64,000 bases of DNA from Pararhizobium sp. YC-54 (GCF_025847205.1 NZ_JAOYTH010000011.1:1-64000), one strand, 5' to 3'. Counted from the first letter of the stretch, positions 37,692 through 49,825 are shown. Program-made: numbers and translations. Notes: generated from the letters alone by a model not told the origin.

Positions 37692-37943
37692 ATGCCTGTC
37701 CGGAAGATCCTGTCGTTTGTCGCCCTTGGCGTAGTCCTTGGCGGTTGCACAACATTGACGCCGCAAGAACGCCGTGCCGCGGACGAAAAAACCTGCCTGT
37801 CCTACGGTTTTCGCCGCAACACCGATGCTCTCGCCACCTGCCTGCAGCGCATCGATCTCGACCGCCGTGCCGAGTCGCGCTCGCTGCGATATGGCAACGA
37901 CCCGATGCTGTGGGGCTGGAACCGGCCCGTCATCGTCCGGTGA
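37692..37943 (+). CDS. Small lipoprotein
   Basis: The 83-residue protein starts MPVRKILSFVALGVVLGGCTT, with lipobox LGGC. The short mature part is basic and contains two cysteines (KTCLSYGF and ATCLQRI) that may pair, and it ends PMLWGWNRPVIVR. The function is unknown. Confidence 0.72.
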   Translation: MPVRKILSFVALGVVLGGCTTLTPQERRAADEKTCLSYGFRRNTDALATCLQRIDLDRRAESRSLRYGNDPMLWGWNRPVIVR

Positions 37944-38065
37944 TGGCATAATTCCTTTTCTTTCTCGCAAGAAATTTCCGATTCGGCGCGAAATGGCGCC
38001 GGCTTTTGCTTTGGCAACGGCGGTTGTCGCCTATGATGGGCGCGACAACCATTGGGAGAACTCTC

Positions 38066-38907
38066 ATGAAAGCCGTGCTGAAGATACTCTGCGTCCTCGT
38101 GCTGTTTTCCGCAGCACCCGCACTTGCCGCCGAACGGTGGTGGCGCTGCCGGACCCGGCGCCACTGCCGAAGGGCGACAAAACCGGCACGGCACCGGTCA
38201 ATGGCATTAACATGTACTACGCCGTCTACGGCTCCGGCCCGCCGGTTCTTTTGATCCACGGCGGACTTGGTTATGCCGAGGTCTGGGGGGCACAGGTGGC
38301 CGATCTTTCCAGGGATCACACGGTCATCGTTGCCGAAAGCCGTGGCCATGGACGCACGACCCGCAATGCCGAGCCCTATAGCTACGACCTGATGTCGTCG
38401 GACTATCTGGCGCTGCTCGATTATTTGAAGATCGACAGGACGGCGATCGTCGGCTGGAGCGACGGCGGCATTATCGGCCTCGACATCGCCATCCATCACC
38501 CGGAGCGGCTGACCAAACTGTTTGCCCATGCGGCCAATTCCAGGATCGATGGGCTCATCCCGACCGTGATGGAAAACAAGACCTTCGCCACCTACATCGA
38601 AAAGGCCGGCGAGGTTTACAAGAAGATTTCGCCGACACCGACAGAATACGACGCCTTCGTTACCCAGATCAGCCGCATGTGGGCAAGCCAGCCCAACTGG
38701 AGCGACGACGACCTGAAAAAGATTACCACGCCCACCGCCATCGTTGTCGGCGACCACGATGAGGCGATCAGCCGCGAACATACCGATTATCTGGCAAAGA
38801 CCATCCCCGGCGCCGAACTGATCATCCTCAAGGACGCCAGCCATTTCGCCATGCTGCAGGACCCGGATGGGTACAACAAGGCGGTGCGGGATTTCATCGA
38901 CAGGTAG
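38066..38907 (+). pseudogene. Exported alpha/beta hydrolase, frameshifted after the signal peptide
   Basis: ATG 38066 (GGGAG upstream) opens MKAVLKILCVLVLFSAAPALAAE, a clean signal peptide. After about 38131-38140 that frame is lost. The hydrolase continues in the frame one base back as VVALPDPAPLPKGDKTGT and runs to 38907. The body has the oxyanion HGGLG, nucleophile elbow GWSDGG, acid GDHDEA and base DASHF, all intact. One missing base near 38135 explains it. It is either a true loss of export or function or a sequence error. A cytoplasmic product from an internal start is possible. Confidence 0.7.
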
Positions 38908-38949
38908 ACTATGTCACAGCGATCCCAGCCAATATCGTTTGCCAGGAAC

Positions 38950-39139
38950 TTAGAATGCCTTCGGCAAACCGGCTTGTTTCAAAGTCTCGTTGGCGGTGTG
39001 GCGCGATTTCACACCGTGATCGACGGTGAAATGCCGCTGCGAGACCGGGCTGAACCAAATTTCGTGATCGCCCTTGCCCGGCCTCACATAGTGACAGCCG
39101 CGTCAACAGATCCTTGAGGTCGCGCAGATAGCTGGACAT
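38950..39139 (-). pseudogene. hicA-like toxin gene with a 1-base frameshift
   Basis: From ATG 39139 the frame gives MSSYLRDLKDLLTR. After about 39095-39100 the HicA sequence continues in another frame as CHYVRPGKGDHEIWFSP, then SQRHFTVDHGVKSRHTANETL, ending QAGLPKAF at the stop at 38950. The catalytic histidine region (GDHEIW) is intact. The span is 190 bases, one more than a whole number of codons. It follows the DUF1902 antitoxin-like gene by 6 bp. Confidence 0.75.
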
Positions 39140-39145
39140 CGACGA

Positions 39146-39388
39146 TCAGAAATGCGGATTCGCAACCCTGGTCAAATGCTCGGACATGATGTGAACGGGG
39201 ATTTCACGCAGGTCCGAGGATATATCATTCAGCTCCAGCAGGTCGGAAATCGCCGCCAAAATCTTTGGCTCCAGAAGCTCCATCGTATCAGCTTCAACGG
39301 CGAGACCGCCAATATCCGTGCTGGTCGCCACCCATACCCTAGCCTCGTCATCCCATGTGGCACGAACGATGATTGAGACATGCTTCAC
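39146..39388 (-). CDS. DUF1902 protein, HicB-like antitoxin partner
   Basis: The 80-residue protein starts MKHVSIIVRATWDDEARVWVATSTDIGGLAVEADT (first 35 residues, quoted in parts elsewhere as IVRATWDDEARVWVATS). This is the DUF1902 pattern, related to the partial RNase H fold of HicB. It lies 6 bp upstream of the hicA remnant, in antitoxin-first order. With the toxin frameshifted, it may be an orphan antitoxin. Confidence 0.82.
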   Translation of the reverse strand: MKHVSIIVRATWDDEARVWVATSTDIGGLAVEADTMELLEPKILAAISDLLELNDISSDLREIPVHIMSEHLTRVANPHF

Positions 39389-39470
39389 GGAAGTCTCCCT
39401 GGATAGTCGAAGGCCGACACTGGCATCGACAGGTAAGATATAGCGTTTCCTGAGTCAATTTTCAGTCCCC

Positions 39471-42143
<2,673 letters not shown>

Positions 42144-42270
42144 TCTCCACCCATTCGGCTCCCACCTGAGGCTACAGTATCCTTTTCAGGTTTAAAATGC
42201 ATCGGCGGCGGAATTTTGCTGCAATGCAGCAAAATGACGCAAAAATCTGTCACAAAACAGGAAACGACGC

Positions 42271-43893
42271 TCAGGCTGCGGTGCGGCTGCGGCGCCAGGT
42301 GCTCTTGCCGGAGGCCTTTGCCTGGTAGAGAGCGCTGTCTGCGGCGCTCATCAGTTCGTCCGGGTCAAAGCCGTTCTCGGGCGCCACAGCGATGCCGATA
42401 CTGACGCTGATGCCGATCTCGCGATTTGCGATACCGAAGGGTTTTCCAAGCGCCAGAATACAACGCTCGGCGATGTCGGCCACCTTGGCGGCGGATGCAT
42501 GCTGGAGAATGGCAAACTCATCCCCGCCGAGCCTGGCGACCAGATCGCCCTTGCGCAGCACGGATTTCAGCCGTTCGGCAACCTGCTTCAATAGTATGTC
42601 GCCGGTGGCGTGGCCAAAGGTATCGTTCACCGGCTTGAAGCCGTCGAGGTCAAGGTAGTGCACGGCCAGCTCCTGCCCGTCATGTGCAGCCTTTTCCAGC
42701 GCCGATTCCAGCTTCTGGCGAAACTGCATGCGGTTCGGCAGGCCCGTCAGCGGATCGTGATGGGCAAGGTGGGTGGCGTGCGCCTCGGCGCGGATACGAT
42801 CGCTGACATCGGCAATCGTCAGAAGCAGCCGCCGTGACGGCTCCTCGTGGATGATACGCACGTAGATCAGGACATGGTGTTCCGCGCCATCTGCGGTCTT
42901 CTGATGCCAGACCGTGCGCGCCTCGCAATCTCCCTCAAGCGCACGCAGCATCGTGCCAAGCCGTTCACCTTCGTTGCCGGCATGAAAATCAGTGACCCGC
43001 TTTTGCTGCATCGCGCCGGCCGGAAAGCCATAGAGCCTGACTGCCGCATTGTTGACCGCGAGGATATCCAGGGTCACGGCATCGCAGACCATCATCGGCA
43101 TCGGATTGGCATCGAACAGAAGCCGGAACGATTCTTCGCGGCGCTTGAGATCGGTGATGTCGATGCGCATGCCGATGGCGCCGCCGTCCGGCGTGCGGCG
43201 ATCGTCATGCCGCAACCAGCGCCCATCCCGCAGCATCTGCTCTTCCTGCGACACCGCAAGCCGATGCCGCTTCATTCGCTCTTCGATCCAGTGGTCCGGA
43301 TCCGCGATAATTTCGGGCATATCGCCACTGGCGAGGCTGATCTCCAGGATCTCCCGGAACGGAATGCCGGGGCGCAGGTGACCGGCGATTTCCGGATAGA
43401 GCGCTGCATACTTCTCGTTCCAGAGAATATAGCGGTCCTCCGCATCGAAGATGCAGGCCGCCTGCGGCAGCATATCGATGAAGAAGCCGAGGCGCCGGTG
43501 GGCAGCTGTGGCCTCCAGCAATGCCTCCTCGTTCTGCTGCTCAAGCTCAAGGCGCATCGCCTCCAGCGACCGTTCATCGATGAGATCTCGGATAACAACA
43601 CCGGTCATAGCCTCGCCAAACCGCACGATCGAGAGTTCGACGGGAATGACGCTGCCATCGCCGCGCAAAAGCAGCGTTTCCCGGCGGAAGGATTTGGCAG
43701 AAGCGTTCGAGACGGTGTGCCATTCCGGCAGAAGGCGAGACACCGGCGTTCTCGCAAGAGCCAAGCCGGCGCCGGACATCGCGCTCACCGCCTCATTGGC
43801 GAAGACGATGATGCCGCCCGCATTCACGCACAGGGACGCCACGGGAACGGCCCCCAAGAGCATCAACGCGTCTGCACCCGTGAAATCCGTCAA
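42271..43893 (-). CDS. PAS-containing diguanylate cyclase (GGDEF)
   Basis: The 540-residue protein has three PAS-like segments (about 5-110, 130-255 and 260-370), then a GGDEF domain at about 375-535. LGGDEF is intact with RKGD five residues upstream, the product-inhibition site. DLDGFKPVNDTFGHATGD and DPLTGLPNR are canonical. No EAL is present, so it should synthesise c-di-GMP. No membrane helices are evident. It lies between ppdK and smc. Confidence 0.9.
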   Translation of the reverse strand: MTDFTGADALMLLGAVPVASLCVNAGGIIVFANEAVSAMSGAGLALARTPVSRLLPEWHTVSNASAKSFRRETLLLRGDGSVIPVELSIVRFGEAMTGVVIRDLIDERSLEAMRLELEQQNEEALLEATAAHRRLGFFIDMLPQAACIFDAEDRYILWNEKYAALYPEIAGHLRPGIPFREILEISLASGDMPEIIADPDHWIEERMKRHRLAVSQEEQMLRDGRWLRHDDRRTPDGGAIGMRIDITDLKRREESFRLLFDANPMPMMVCDAVTLDILAVNNAAVRLYGFPAGAMQQKRVTDFHAGNEGERLGTMLRALEGDCEARTVWHQKTADGAEHHVLIYVRIIHEEPSRRLLLTIADVSDRIRAEAHATHLAHHDPLTGLPNRMQFRQKLESALEKAAHDGQELAVHYLDLDGFKPVNDTFGHATGDILLKQVAERLKSVLRKGDLVARLGGDEFAILQHASAAKVADIAERCILALGKPFGIANREIGISVSIGIAVAPENGFDPDELMSAADSALYQAKASGKSTWRRSRTAA

Positions 43894-44007
43894 GTTTCAT
43901 ACCCTCCGGCGACCCGGCACCACCTTTAAACAAGGGCCCGCCGGCGAAAAGTGTGCGCCCAGATATGAAAGATTCCCTTACCGGAAACCCTTATACCAAG
44001 TCTGGTA

Positions 44008-47000
44008 TTAGACCGCTTCTCTTAACTGCTCGGCGGTCTGCAGGTCGACGGAGACGAGCTGGGAGACGCCCTGCTCGGCCATGGTGACGCCGAACAGGCG
44101 GTTCATGCGGGCCATGGTGATCGGATTGTGGGTGATGATGACGAAGCGCGTCTCGGTCGAGGCGGCCATCTCGTCCATCAGGTTGCAATAACGCTCGACA
44201 TTGTGGTCGTCGAGCGGCGCATCGACTTCGTCGAGCACGCAGATCGGCGCGGGATTGGTCAGGAACACGGCAAAGATCAGCGCCATCGCCGTCAACGCCT
44301 GCTCGCCGCCCGACAGCAGCGTCATCGTCTGCGGCTTCTTGCCCGGCGGGCGGGCGAGGATTTCCAGACCGGCATCGAGCGGATCGTCGCTCTCGATCAG
44401 CTGCAGCTCGGCCGTGCCGCCGCCGAACAGGTGGGTGAACAGCCGCTGGAACTGGACGTTGACGATGTCGAATGCGGCCAGCAGCCGCTCGCGGCCTTCG
44501 CGGTTGAGGTTCTGGATCGCCGAGCGCAGCTTGCGGATCGCGTCGATGACGTCCTCGCGTTCCTTCAGCATGGCGTCGAGCTTGTCCGACAGTTCCTTCT
44601 GCTCTTCCTCGGCGCGCAGGTTGACGGCGCCAAGCCGTTCGCGCTCGATCTTCAGGCGATCGAGTTCGCGCTCGATCTGGCGGATATCCGGCAGTTCCGC
44701 ATCGGCGGCAAGGCCGGTCAGCCGCATGACCTCGTGCGGCGCGCAATTCAGCGCCTCGCGGATCCGGGCTTCGACCTCGATCCGTTTTTCCCGCGCAGAA
44801 ACAAGCCGTTCCTCGGCGCGGCCGCGTTTTTCGCGCGTCTCGGCCAGTTCAGACAGTGCAGTGACCGCGATCCGGTCGGCATCGCGCTGGCGTGTTTCGG
44901 CGACCGCCAGCACGTCGGCCGCCTGACGGCGCGCCTCTTCGGCCTTCGACAGCTCGTTCATCAGCGCCCGGCGCTTCTCGTCGAATTCGTCGGGGGCTTC
45001 GAGCAGCTCCTCGACCTCTTCGCGCGCCTCGCTTTCGCGCTCGCGCAGGGTCTCGATATGCTCCCTGGCGCTTGCTGCCCTTGAATTCCACGTCTGCCGT
45101 TCGGCCGCGATCGCCCGGATACGGCGTTCGCGCGCTTCGTTTTCACGGGCAAGACCATCGTTGATGGCGCGGGCCTCGGCCACCAGCGCCCGGTCCGTCG
45201 CAACCGTGGTCATCTGGCTGTTGAGCTTCTGTTCCAGTCCGGCAACGTCGGGGGCATCCTCCAGCGCCTCGCGGGCGCCTTCCATCTGTTCGCCGATGTC
45301 CTCGACCTGCAGCGCAAGCTGGCTTGAGGTTTCGGCAAGGACTGCCCGGCGCCGCACGAGATCGCCGGACGCACGCTCGGCGGCGGCCAGCGCCTCGCGG
45401 GCAACGGCCAGCTTGCGCACCACCATGCGCTGGGTCTCGCGCGATTGGTGCAGACGCTCGTCCTCGGCACGGATGCGCGCGGCGGCCGCGGCAAGCTCGG
45501 CTTCGCGTTCTGCCAGCTGATCGCGGGCATCGGTAAGTTCGCCTTCGAGTTCGGCAAGCCGGTTCTTCTGCGCCAGCCGGAGTGCTGCGGCGCTCGGCGC
45601 ATCGGCGCCGGTGACATGGCCGTCCCAGCGCCAGACGGCGCCGTTTCGCGTCACCAGCCGCTGACCCGCCTTCAGCAACGGCAGCAACCGTTCTGCCGTG
45701 GCATCGTTCTCGACAATGCCGATCTGGCGAAGGCCCCGGTCAAGCGCTTCCGGCGCACGCACGTGCTGGGTCAGGGGAACCGCGTCACCCGGCAATTGCG
45801 GATCGCCGGACGCATCGCCGGGCGCGCGCCAATGGGCGGGCGCACCGGGGTCCAGCGGTGATTCCAGATCGTCCCCGAGTGCTGCGCCGAGCGCCGTCTC
45901 GAAACCGCGATCGACCTTCATCTCATCGACCACCGGCGGGGCAGCCCCCTGCACGGCCGATGCATCCAGCATGCGCCGGATGGTGCGGGCCTCGGTCTCG
46001 ATACCGTTTGCCCGCGCACGGGCGGCATCGACCGGAGGACGGGCTGCGACCTCTGCCTGACGGGCCGCGTTCAAGGCCTCCTCGATATCCGCAACGGCGT
46101 TTTCCGCCTGTTCAAGCGCAGATTCGGCGGCTTCGACCTCTTCCTGCTTTTCCGCCGGATCCGGCAGCGTCGCAATCTGCCGGTCGAGTTCGTCGAGGTC
46201 GCGGTTCTGATCCGACAGCTGGCGGGCAAGGCGCGCCTGCCGCTCGGCGAGATCGCGGATGGTCTTTTCAAGCTGGTTGCGCGATGCCTGCGCCTCGGCC
46301 TTCTCGGCCGTCAACAGGCCGAGCTGGCGTTCGCTTTGCGCCAGCCTTTCGCTCGTCTCCGCCAGCCGCTCGCGCGCTTCCTCGGCCCGCTCGCCGGCTT
46401 CGGCAAGCAGCTCGGCAAGCTCGCTCTCCTCTTCGTCCAGCCGCGCCAGAATACCGGCATTGTCGGCGACCATGCGCTCTTCGCGAACGATATCCTCTCC
46501 GAGCTGCACCAGGCGCCGCTGCAGCTCGTCGCGGCGGCGCAGGATGCGGCCGGCGTCCTCCTCCAGCTGCGACTTGGCAATCTGCAGGCGCTGCAGGGCA
46601 GCGGCCGCCCGGGCCTCGGCTTCGCGCAGTTCCGGCAGTTTCAGGCTGGCGACGGCCTGTGCTTTCGCCGCTTCCATCTGGGCCTGCGCCTTTTCGGCGA
46701 CCAGCGATGTCGCCTGATTCAGATGGCTGTCGGCTTCGCCCTCGGCTTGCTTGGCCTGCACCCAGCGGATATGCAGCAGCATCGCCTCGTGGCGGCGAAT
46801 GTCGGCCGACAGCATCTTGAAGCGATTGGCCTGGCGCGACTGGCGCTTCAGGCTTTCGATCTGGCTTTCGAGCTGCGAGGTCACGTCCTCCAGCCGCTCG
46901 AGATTGGTCTCGGCACCCTTCAGCCGCAGCTCCGCCTCGTGGCGGCGCGAATGCAGCCCGGAAATGCCGGCCGCCTCTTCGAGCAGCTGGCGTCTGGCCT

Positions 47001-47472
47001 GGGGCTTGGCGGCAATCAGCTCGCCGATCCGCCCCTGCCCGACCATCGACGGCGAGCGCGCGCCGGTCGAGGCATCGGCAAACAACAGCTGCACATCCTT
47101 GGCGCGGGCTTCCTTGCCGTTGATGCGGTAGACCGAGCCGTTCTCCCGCTCGATCCGGCGGGTGACCTGGATTTCGTCGCTGTCGTTGAAGGCCGCAGGT
47201 GCCGTGCGATCGGTATTGTCGAGATAAAGGCCGACCTCGGCGGTGTTGCGGGCGGGCCGGTTGCCGGACCCGGAAAAGATCACGTCGTCCATGCCGGAGG
47301 CGCGCATGTTCTTGTAGGAATTCTCCCCCATCACCCAGCGCAGCGCCTCGACCAGATTGGACTTGCCGCACCCGTTCGGCCCGACGACGCCGGTCAGCCC
47401 ACGCTCGATGACAAATTCGGAGGGCTCGACGAAGGACTTGAAGCCGAGTAGGCGCAGCTTGGTGAATTTCAT
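44008..47472 (-). CDS. smc: Chromosome segregation ATPase SMC
   Basis: The 1154-residue protein has Walker A GPNGCGKSNL at about residues 32-41. Two long coiled coils (roughly 170-500 and 660-1000) flank a hinge. The C-terminal head has the signature LSGGEQALTAMAL and Walker B ICVLDEVDAPLDD. MKFTKLRLLGFKSFVEP is the canonical SMC start. It loads with ScpA/ScpB to condense and separate sister chromosomes. The start lies 28 bp from the first inverted-repeat element. Confidence 0.97.
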   Translation of the reverse strand: MKFTKLRLLGFKSFVEPSEFVIERGLTGVVGPNGCGKSNLVEALRWVMGENSYKNMRASGMDDVIFSGSGNRPARNTAEVGLYLDNTDRTAPAAFNDSDEIQVTRRIERENGSVYRINGKEARAKDVQLLFADASTGARSPSMVGQGRIGELIAAKPQARRQLLEEAAGISGLHSRRHEAELRLKGAETNLERLEDVTSQLESQIESLKRQSRQANRFKMLSADIRRHEAMLLHIRWVQAKQAEGEADSHLNQATSLVAEKAQAQMEAAKAQAVASLKLPELREAEARAAAALQRLQIAKSQLEEDAGRILRRRDELQRRLVQLGEDIVREERMVADNAGILARLDEEESELAELLAEAGERAEEARERLAETSERLAQSERQLGLLTAEKAEAQASRNQLEKTIRDLAERQARLARQLSDQNRDLDELDRQIATLPDPAEKQEEVEAAESALEQAENAVADIEEALNAARQAEVAARPPVDAARARANGIETEARTIRRMLDASAVQGAAPPVVDEMKVDRGFETALGAALGDDLESPLDPGAPAHWRAPGDASGDPQLPGDAVPLTQHVRAPEALDRGLRQIGIVENDATAERLLPLLKAGQRLVTRNGAVWRWDGHVTGADAPSAAALRLAQKNRLAELEGELTDARDQLAEREAELAAAAARIRAEDERLHQSRETQRMVVRKLAVAREALAAAERASGDLVRRRAVLAETSSQLALQVEDIGEQMEGAREALEDAPDVAGLEQKLNSQMTTVATDRALVAEARAINDGLARENEARERRIRAIAAERQTWNSRAASAREHIETLRERESEAREEVEELLEAPDEFDEKRRALMNELSKAEEARRQAADVLAVAETRQRDADRIAVTALSELAETREKRGRAEERLVSAREKRIEVEARIREALNCAPHEVMRLTGLAADAELPDIRQIERELDRLKIERERLGAVNLRAEEEQKELSDKLDAMLKEREDVIDAIRKLRSAIQNLNREGRERLLAAFDIVNVQFQRLFTHLFGGGTAELQLIESDDPLDAGLEILARPPGKKPQTMTLLSGGEQALTAMALIFAVFLTNPAPICVLDEVDAPLDDHNVERYCNLMDEMAASTETRFVIITHNPITMARMNRLFGVTMAEQGVSQLVSVDLQTAEQLREAV

Positions 47473-47499
47473 GAGGTTTGCCTCGCGTTCGAGGCAAGA

Positions 47500-47646
47500 T
47501 ACCCCCCTCTGTCACTCCGTGACATCTCCCCCTCAAGGGGGGAGATCGGCCGCCGGCCCTGTGCTCGTCTTGCCAAAAAAGCGGTGAGGGAAATGAATGA
47601 TCTCCCCCCTTGAGGGGGAGATGTCACGAAGTGACAGAGGGGGGTA
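47500..47646. repeat. Inverted-repeat element, copy 1
   Basis: Two 48-bp arms (47500-47547 and 47599-47646) are inverse copies with one mismatch, separated by 51 bp. Each arm runs TACCCCCCTCTGTCAC ... GTGACATCTCCCCCTC ... GGGGAGATC and holds the smaller dyads GTCAC/GTGAC and CTCCCCC/GGGGGAG. A second copy lies at 48036-48180. Confidence 0.85.
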
Positions 47647-47658
47647 TGGCACGGCACA

Positions 47659-48033
47659 TCAGTCATGAAACGCCCCATCCCCAATTATTCTGACGATGTG
47701 CTGGCAGACATTGTCGATATCCTTCAGGACATCATCATTCCAGAAACGGAGAATCGTCCAACCCAGCGACGACAACACATCATCCCGATGCTTGTCGTGA
47801 TACTGCTGGTCGTCGTGTCCGTGGCCCGATCCATCGACCTCGACAATGATTTTGTGCTCGGGGCATGCGAAATCGGCGATAAAGCCGCCGATGGGCAGCT
47901 GGCGCCGGAAACCCAGTCCCATGAGGCGATGGGCGCGAATCTCATTCCAAAGCTTCAATTCGGCGTCGGTCATAGACTTGCGCATTGTCCGCGCATTTTT
48001 TCGCAGCACAGGTTTGACTTCAAAATGGGGCAA
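47659..48033 (-). CDS. DUF559 protein (Vsr/PD-(D/E)XK-like endonuclease fold)
   Basis: The protein has 124 residues from TTG 48033 (GAGGGGG four bases upstream), or 108 from ATG 47985. The DUF559 core shows as RKNARTMRKSMTDAELKLW, RRQLPIGGFIADFACPEHK, IIVEVDGSGH and LGWTILRFWNDDVL. The D..E/D..D pattern (IADFAC, VEVDG) resembles very-short-patch-repair endonucleases. Upstream residues match the family, which favours TTG. It is framed on both sides by copies of an inverted-repeat element; its ribosome site comes from copy 2. Confidence 0.82.
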   Translation of the reverse strand: MPHFEVKPVLRKNARTMRKSMTDAELKLWNEIRAHRLMGLGFRRQLPIGGFIADFACPEHKIIVEVDGSGHGHDDQQYHDKHRDDVLSSLGWTILRFWNDDVLKDIDNVCQHIVRIIGDGAFHD

Positions 48034-48035
48034 GA

Positions 48036-48180
48036 TACCCCCTCTGTCACTTCGTGACATCTCCCCCTCAAGGGGGAAGATCATTCTTTTCCCGCGATGG
48101 TTCAACGATGGGGACACACCGCGTTCGGTTACAATCTCCCCCCTTGAGGGGGAGATGTCACGGAGTGACAGAGGGGGGTA
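48036..48180. repeat. Inverted-repeat element, copy 2
   Basis: Arms 48036-48081 and 48134-48180 repeat the sequence of copy 1, from TACCCCCTCTGTCACTTCGTG (left part) to its inverse ending GGGGGGTA. The spacer of about 52 bp differs from that of copy 1. Confidence 0.85.
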
Positions 48181-48202
48181 AACCTCTCGCCGCAACCCGA
48201 AC

Positions 48203-48229
48203 AAAAAAACGGGCGCACTCAGGCGCCCG
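48203..48229 (-). terminator. Rho-independent terminator of the DsbA-like gene
   Basis: On the minus strand CGGGCGC-CTGAGT-GCGCCCG is followed by seven T residues. It lies 27 bp past the stop of the DsbA-like gene. Confidence 0.85.
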
Positions 48230-48256
48230 CCGGTCGTTTTGTCAAAACGCGAGGGA

Positions 48257-49141
48257 TCAGAGCATCGAGTCGATAAGGGCCGACATGGTGTCAACCGACA
48301 TTTCTCCGGAATACTTCTTGCCATTGAAGAAGAAGGTTGGGGTGGCCTTGACGCCGAGCTCCTTGTCGCCCTTCTGCATCGTAGCCTGCACATCATCCAG
48401 AAGTTTCTGGTTCGTCAAGCAGGCCTCGAAGCTCTCCTGTGTAAAACCGGCCAGTTTCGACATCTGCAGCAGCGCATCGCGGCCATTGGGTGCTGCAGCC
48501 CAGGTTTCCTGCTGCTTGAACAGCATCGAAACCATCGGGAAATACTGGCCTTCCGGGGCGCAGCGCGCCAGCATGAAGGCGGCTGCCGCACGCGGATCGA
48601 ACGGGAACTCGCGCACCACGAAACGGACCTGGCCGCTATCGACATACTTGGTCTTGATGGCGTCGAAGGTTTCGTTGTGGAAACGGGCGCAATGCGGGCA
48701 GGTCATCGACATGTATTCGACGATCGTCACCTTGGCGTCGGCCTTGCCGAGCGACATTTCCGGCAGCGGACCCGGCGCCATCAGCTTGGCAACATCGACT
48801 TCGCCTTCCGACTGGGGAAGTTCAACCTTGGCAGCAGGCGCTGCGGCCTGCGCCACCTGCGTCTGGCCGGCCTCAGTCGTTGCCGGTGTGGCGGCAGAAG
48901 ACATGGTGGAGGATGTCGCCGTGCCATCGACCGGCTTCATCGCCGTGGTGGACGACATCATCGAACCGCCGTCGGCAGGCTTGACTTCGGTCTTGGTCGC
49001 GGTGTCCGTCGCCTGGGTCGCAGGCGTGTTTGCGGCCGCATCCTTCTTCTCGTCGCTGCATGCGGCGAGCGTCACAGCAATGGCGGCCACGGCGACACCG
49101 CTTAGGAGGCGCTTGGAGGGGCTCAGTTCAGAAAGAGACAT
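48257..49141 (-). CDS. DsbA-family thioredoxin-like lipoprotein
   Basis: The 294-residue protein starts at ATG 49141 (AGGTGA upstream) with MSLSELSPSKRLLSGVAVAA and lipobox LAAC. A linker of about 90 residues rich in Ala, Thr and Ser follows. The DsbA-type domain (about 125-290) has the active-site MTCPHC and cis-proline KATPTFFFNG. It should act on disulfides in the periplasm. It is the usual rhizobial neighbour of smc and DUF721. Confidence 0.9.
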   Translation of the reverse strand: MSLSELSPSKRLLSGVAVAAIAVTLAACSDEKKDAAANTPATQATDTATKTEVKPADGGSMMSSTTAMKPVDGTATSSTMSSAATPATTEAGQTQVAQAAAPAAKVELPQSEGEVDVAKLMAPGPLPEMSLGKADAKVTIVEYMSMTCPHCARFHNETFDAIKTKYVDSGQVRFVVREFPFDPRAAAAFMLARCAPEGQYFPMVSMLFKQQETWAAAPNGRDALLQMSKLAGFTQESFEACLTNQKLLDDVQATMQKGDKELGVKATPTFFFNGKKYSGEMSVDTMSALIDSML

Positions 49142-49264
49142 GGTTTCACCTGTGTAAGGGGATAAACGAAATAGGTCGAAAATTCGATAACTTGCCTTGT
49201 CCGGGGCGACAAGGGGCTGTCGCTCACCACCGTTCAAACAATTGTGACCGGCTGATGGTGGCAG

Positions 49265-49825
49265 TCACTTTTTTCGCTGCGCCAGCACCGCCGTGCCAAG
49301 CCGGGTCAGCGCAGCCTTCAGGGCATCGTTCTCGATGCCGTCGACCAGCGTCTCCAAATGCCGGGCCCGCTCGCCGGTCAACGGTTTCGGCTTGCGATAG
49401 GGTTTCGGCGGGGCCGAAACCGGTTTCTGCACGATGCGCATCTGGCTGATCGCCGGAAAACCGAAAAAACCGTTGATCCGCTGGATCAGTTCGCCCTGCG
49501 CGTGGGTGAGGAACAGGGCGCGCGCGCCTTCGCAGGCAATCGTCAGCACACCCGGCTGATAGCCCCCCTCGCCGGTCATTTCCGAGGCGCGGCGCGGCCA
49601 GGCGATCTTTTCCGGCCGGGTGCAATCGGCGAAATCCTCGCCGGCGATCTCATCCCAGGAACCAAGCAACAGCGTGTTGATCCCGGCCCGCTTGGCAAGC
49701 ACCGGATCGATCATGCCATTGGCGATCTCGCTGATCTGGCGGCCGCCCTTGCGGATATAAGGTTGTTTCAACAGATGTCTTTCGATTTCCGATTCCGCCT
49801 TGAAGGATGGCGAACACTCCGCCAA
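49265..49825 (-). CDS. DUF721 (DciA-like) protein
   Basis: The protein has about 186 residues from TTG 49825. The start is unsure, because the frame is open to 50014 without a convincing ATG. The core has IANGMIDPVLAKRAGINTLLLGSWDEIAGEDFADCTRP (quoted in part) and GVLTIACEGARALFLTHAQG, the DUF721/DciA pattern. DciA-type proteins help load the replicative helicase. A proline-rich linker and a helical tail follow. It is divergent from mutY. Confidence 0.78.
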   Translation of the reverse strand: MAECSPSFKAESEIERHLLKQPYIRKGGRQISEIANGMIDPVLAKRAGINTLLLGSWDEIAGEDFADCTRPEKIAWPRRASEMTGEGGYQPGVLTIACEGARALFLTHAQGELIQRINGFFGFPAISQMRIVQKPVSAPPKPYRKPKPLTGERARHLETLVDGIENDALKAALTRLGTAVLAQRKK

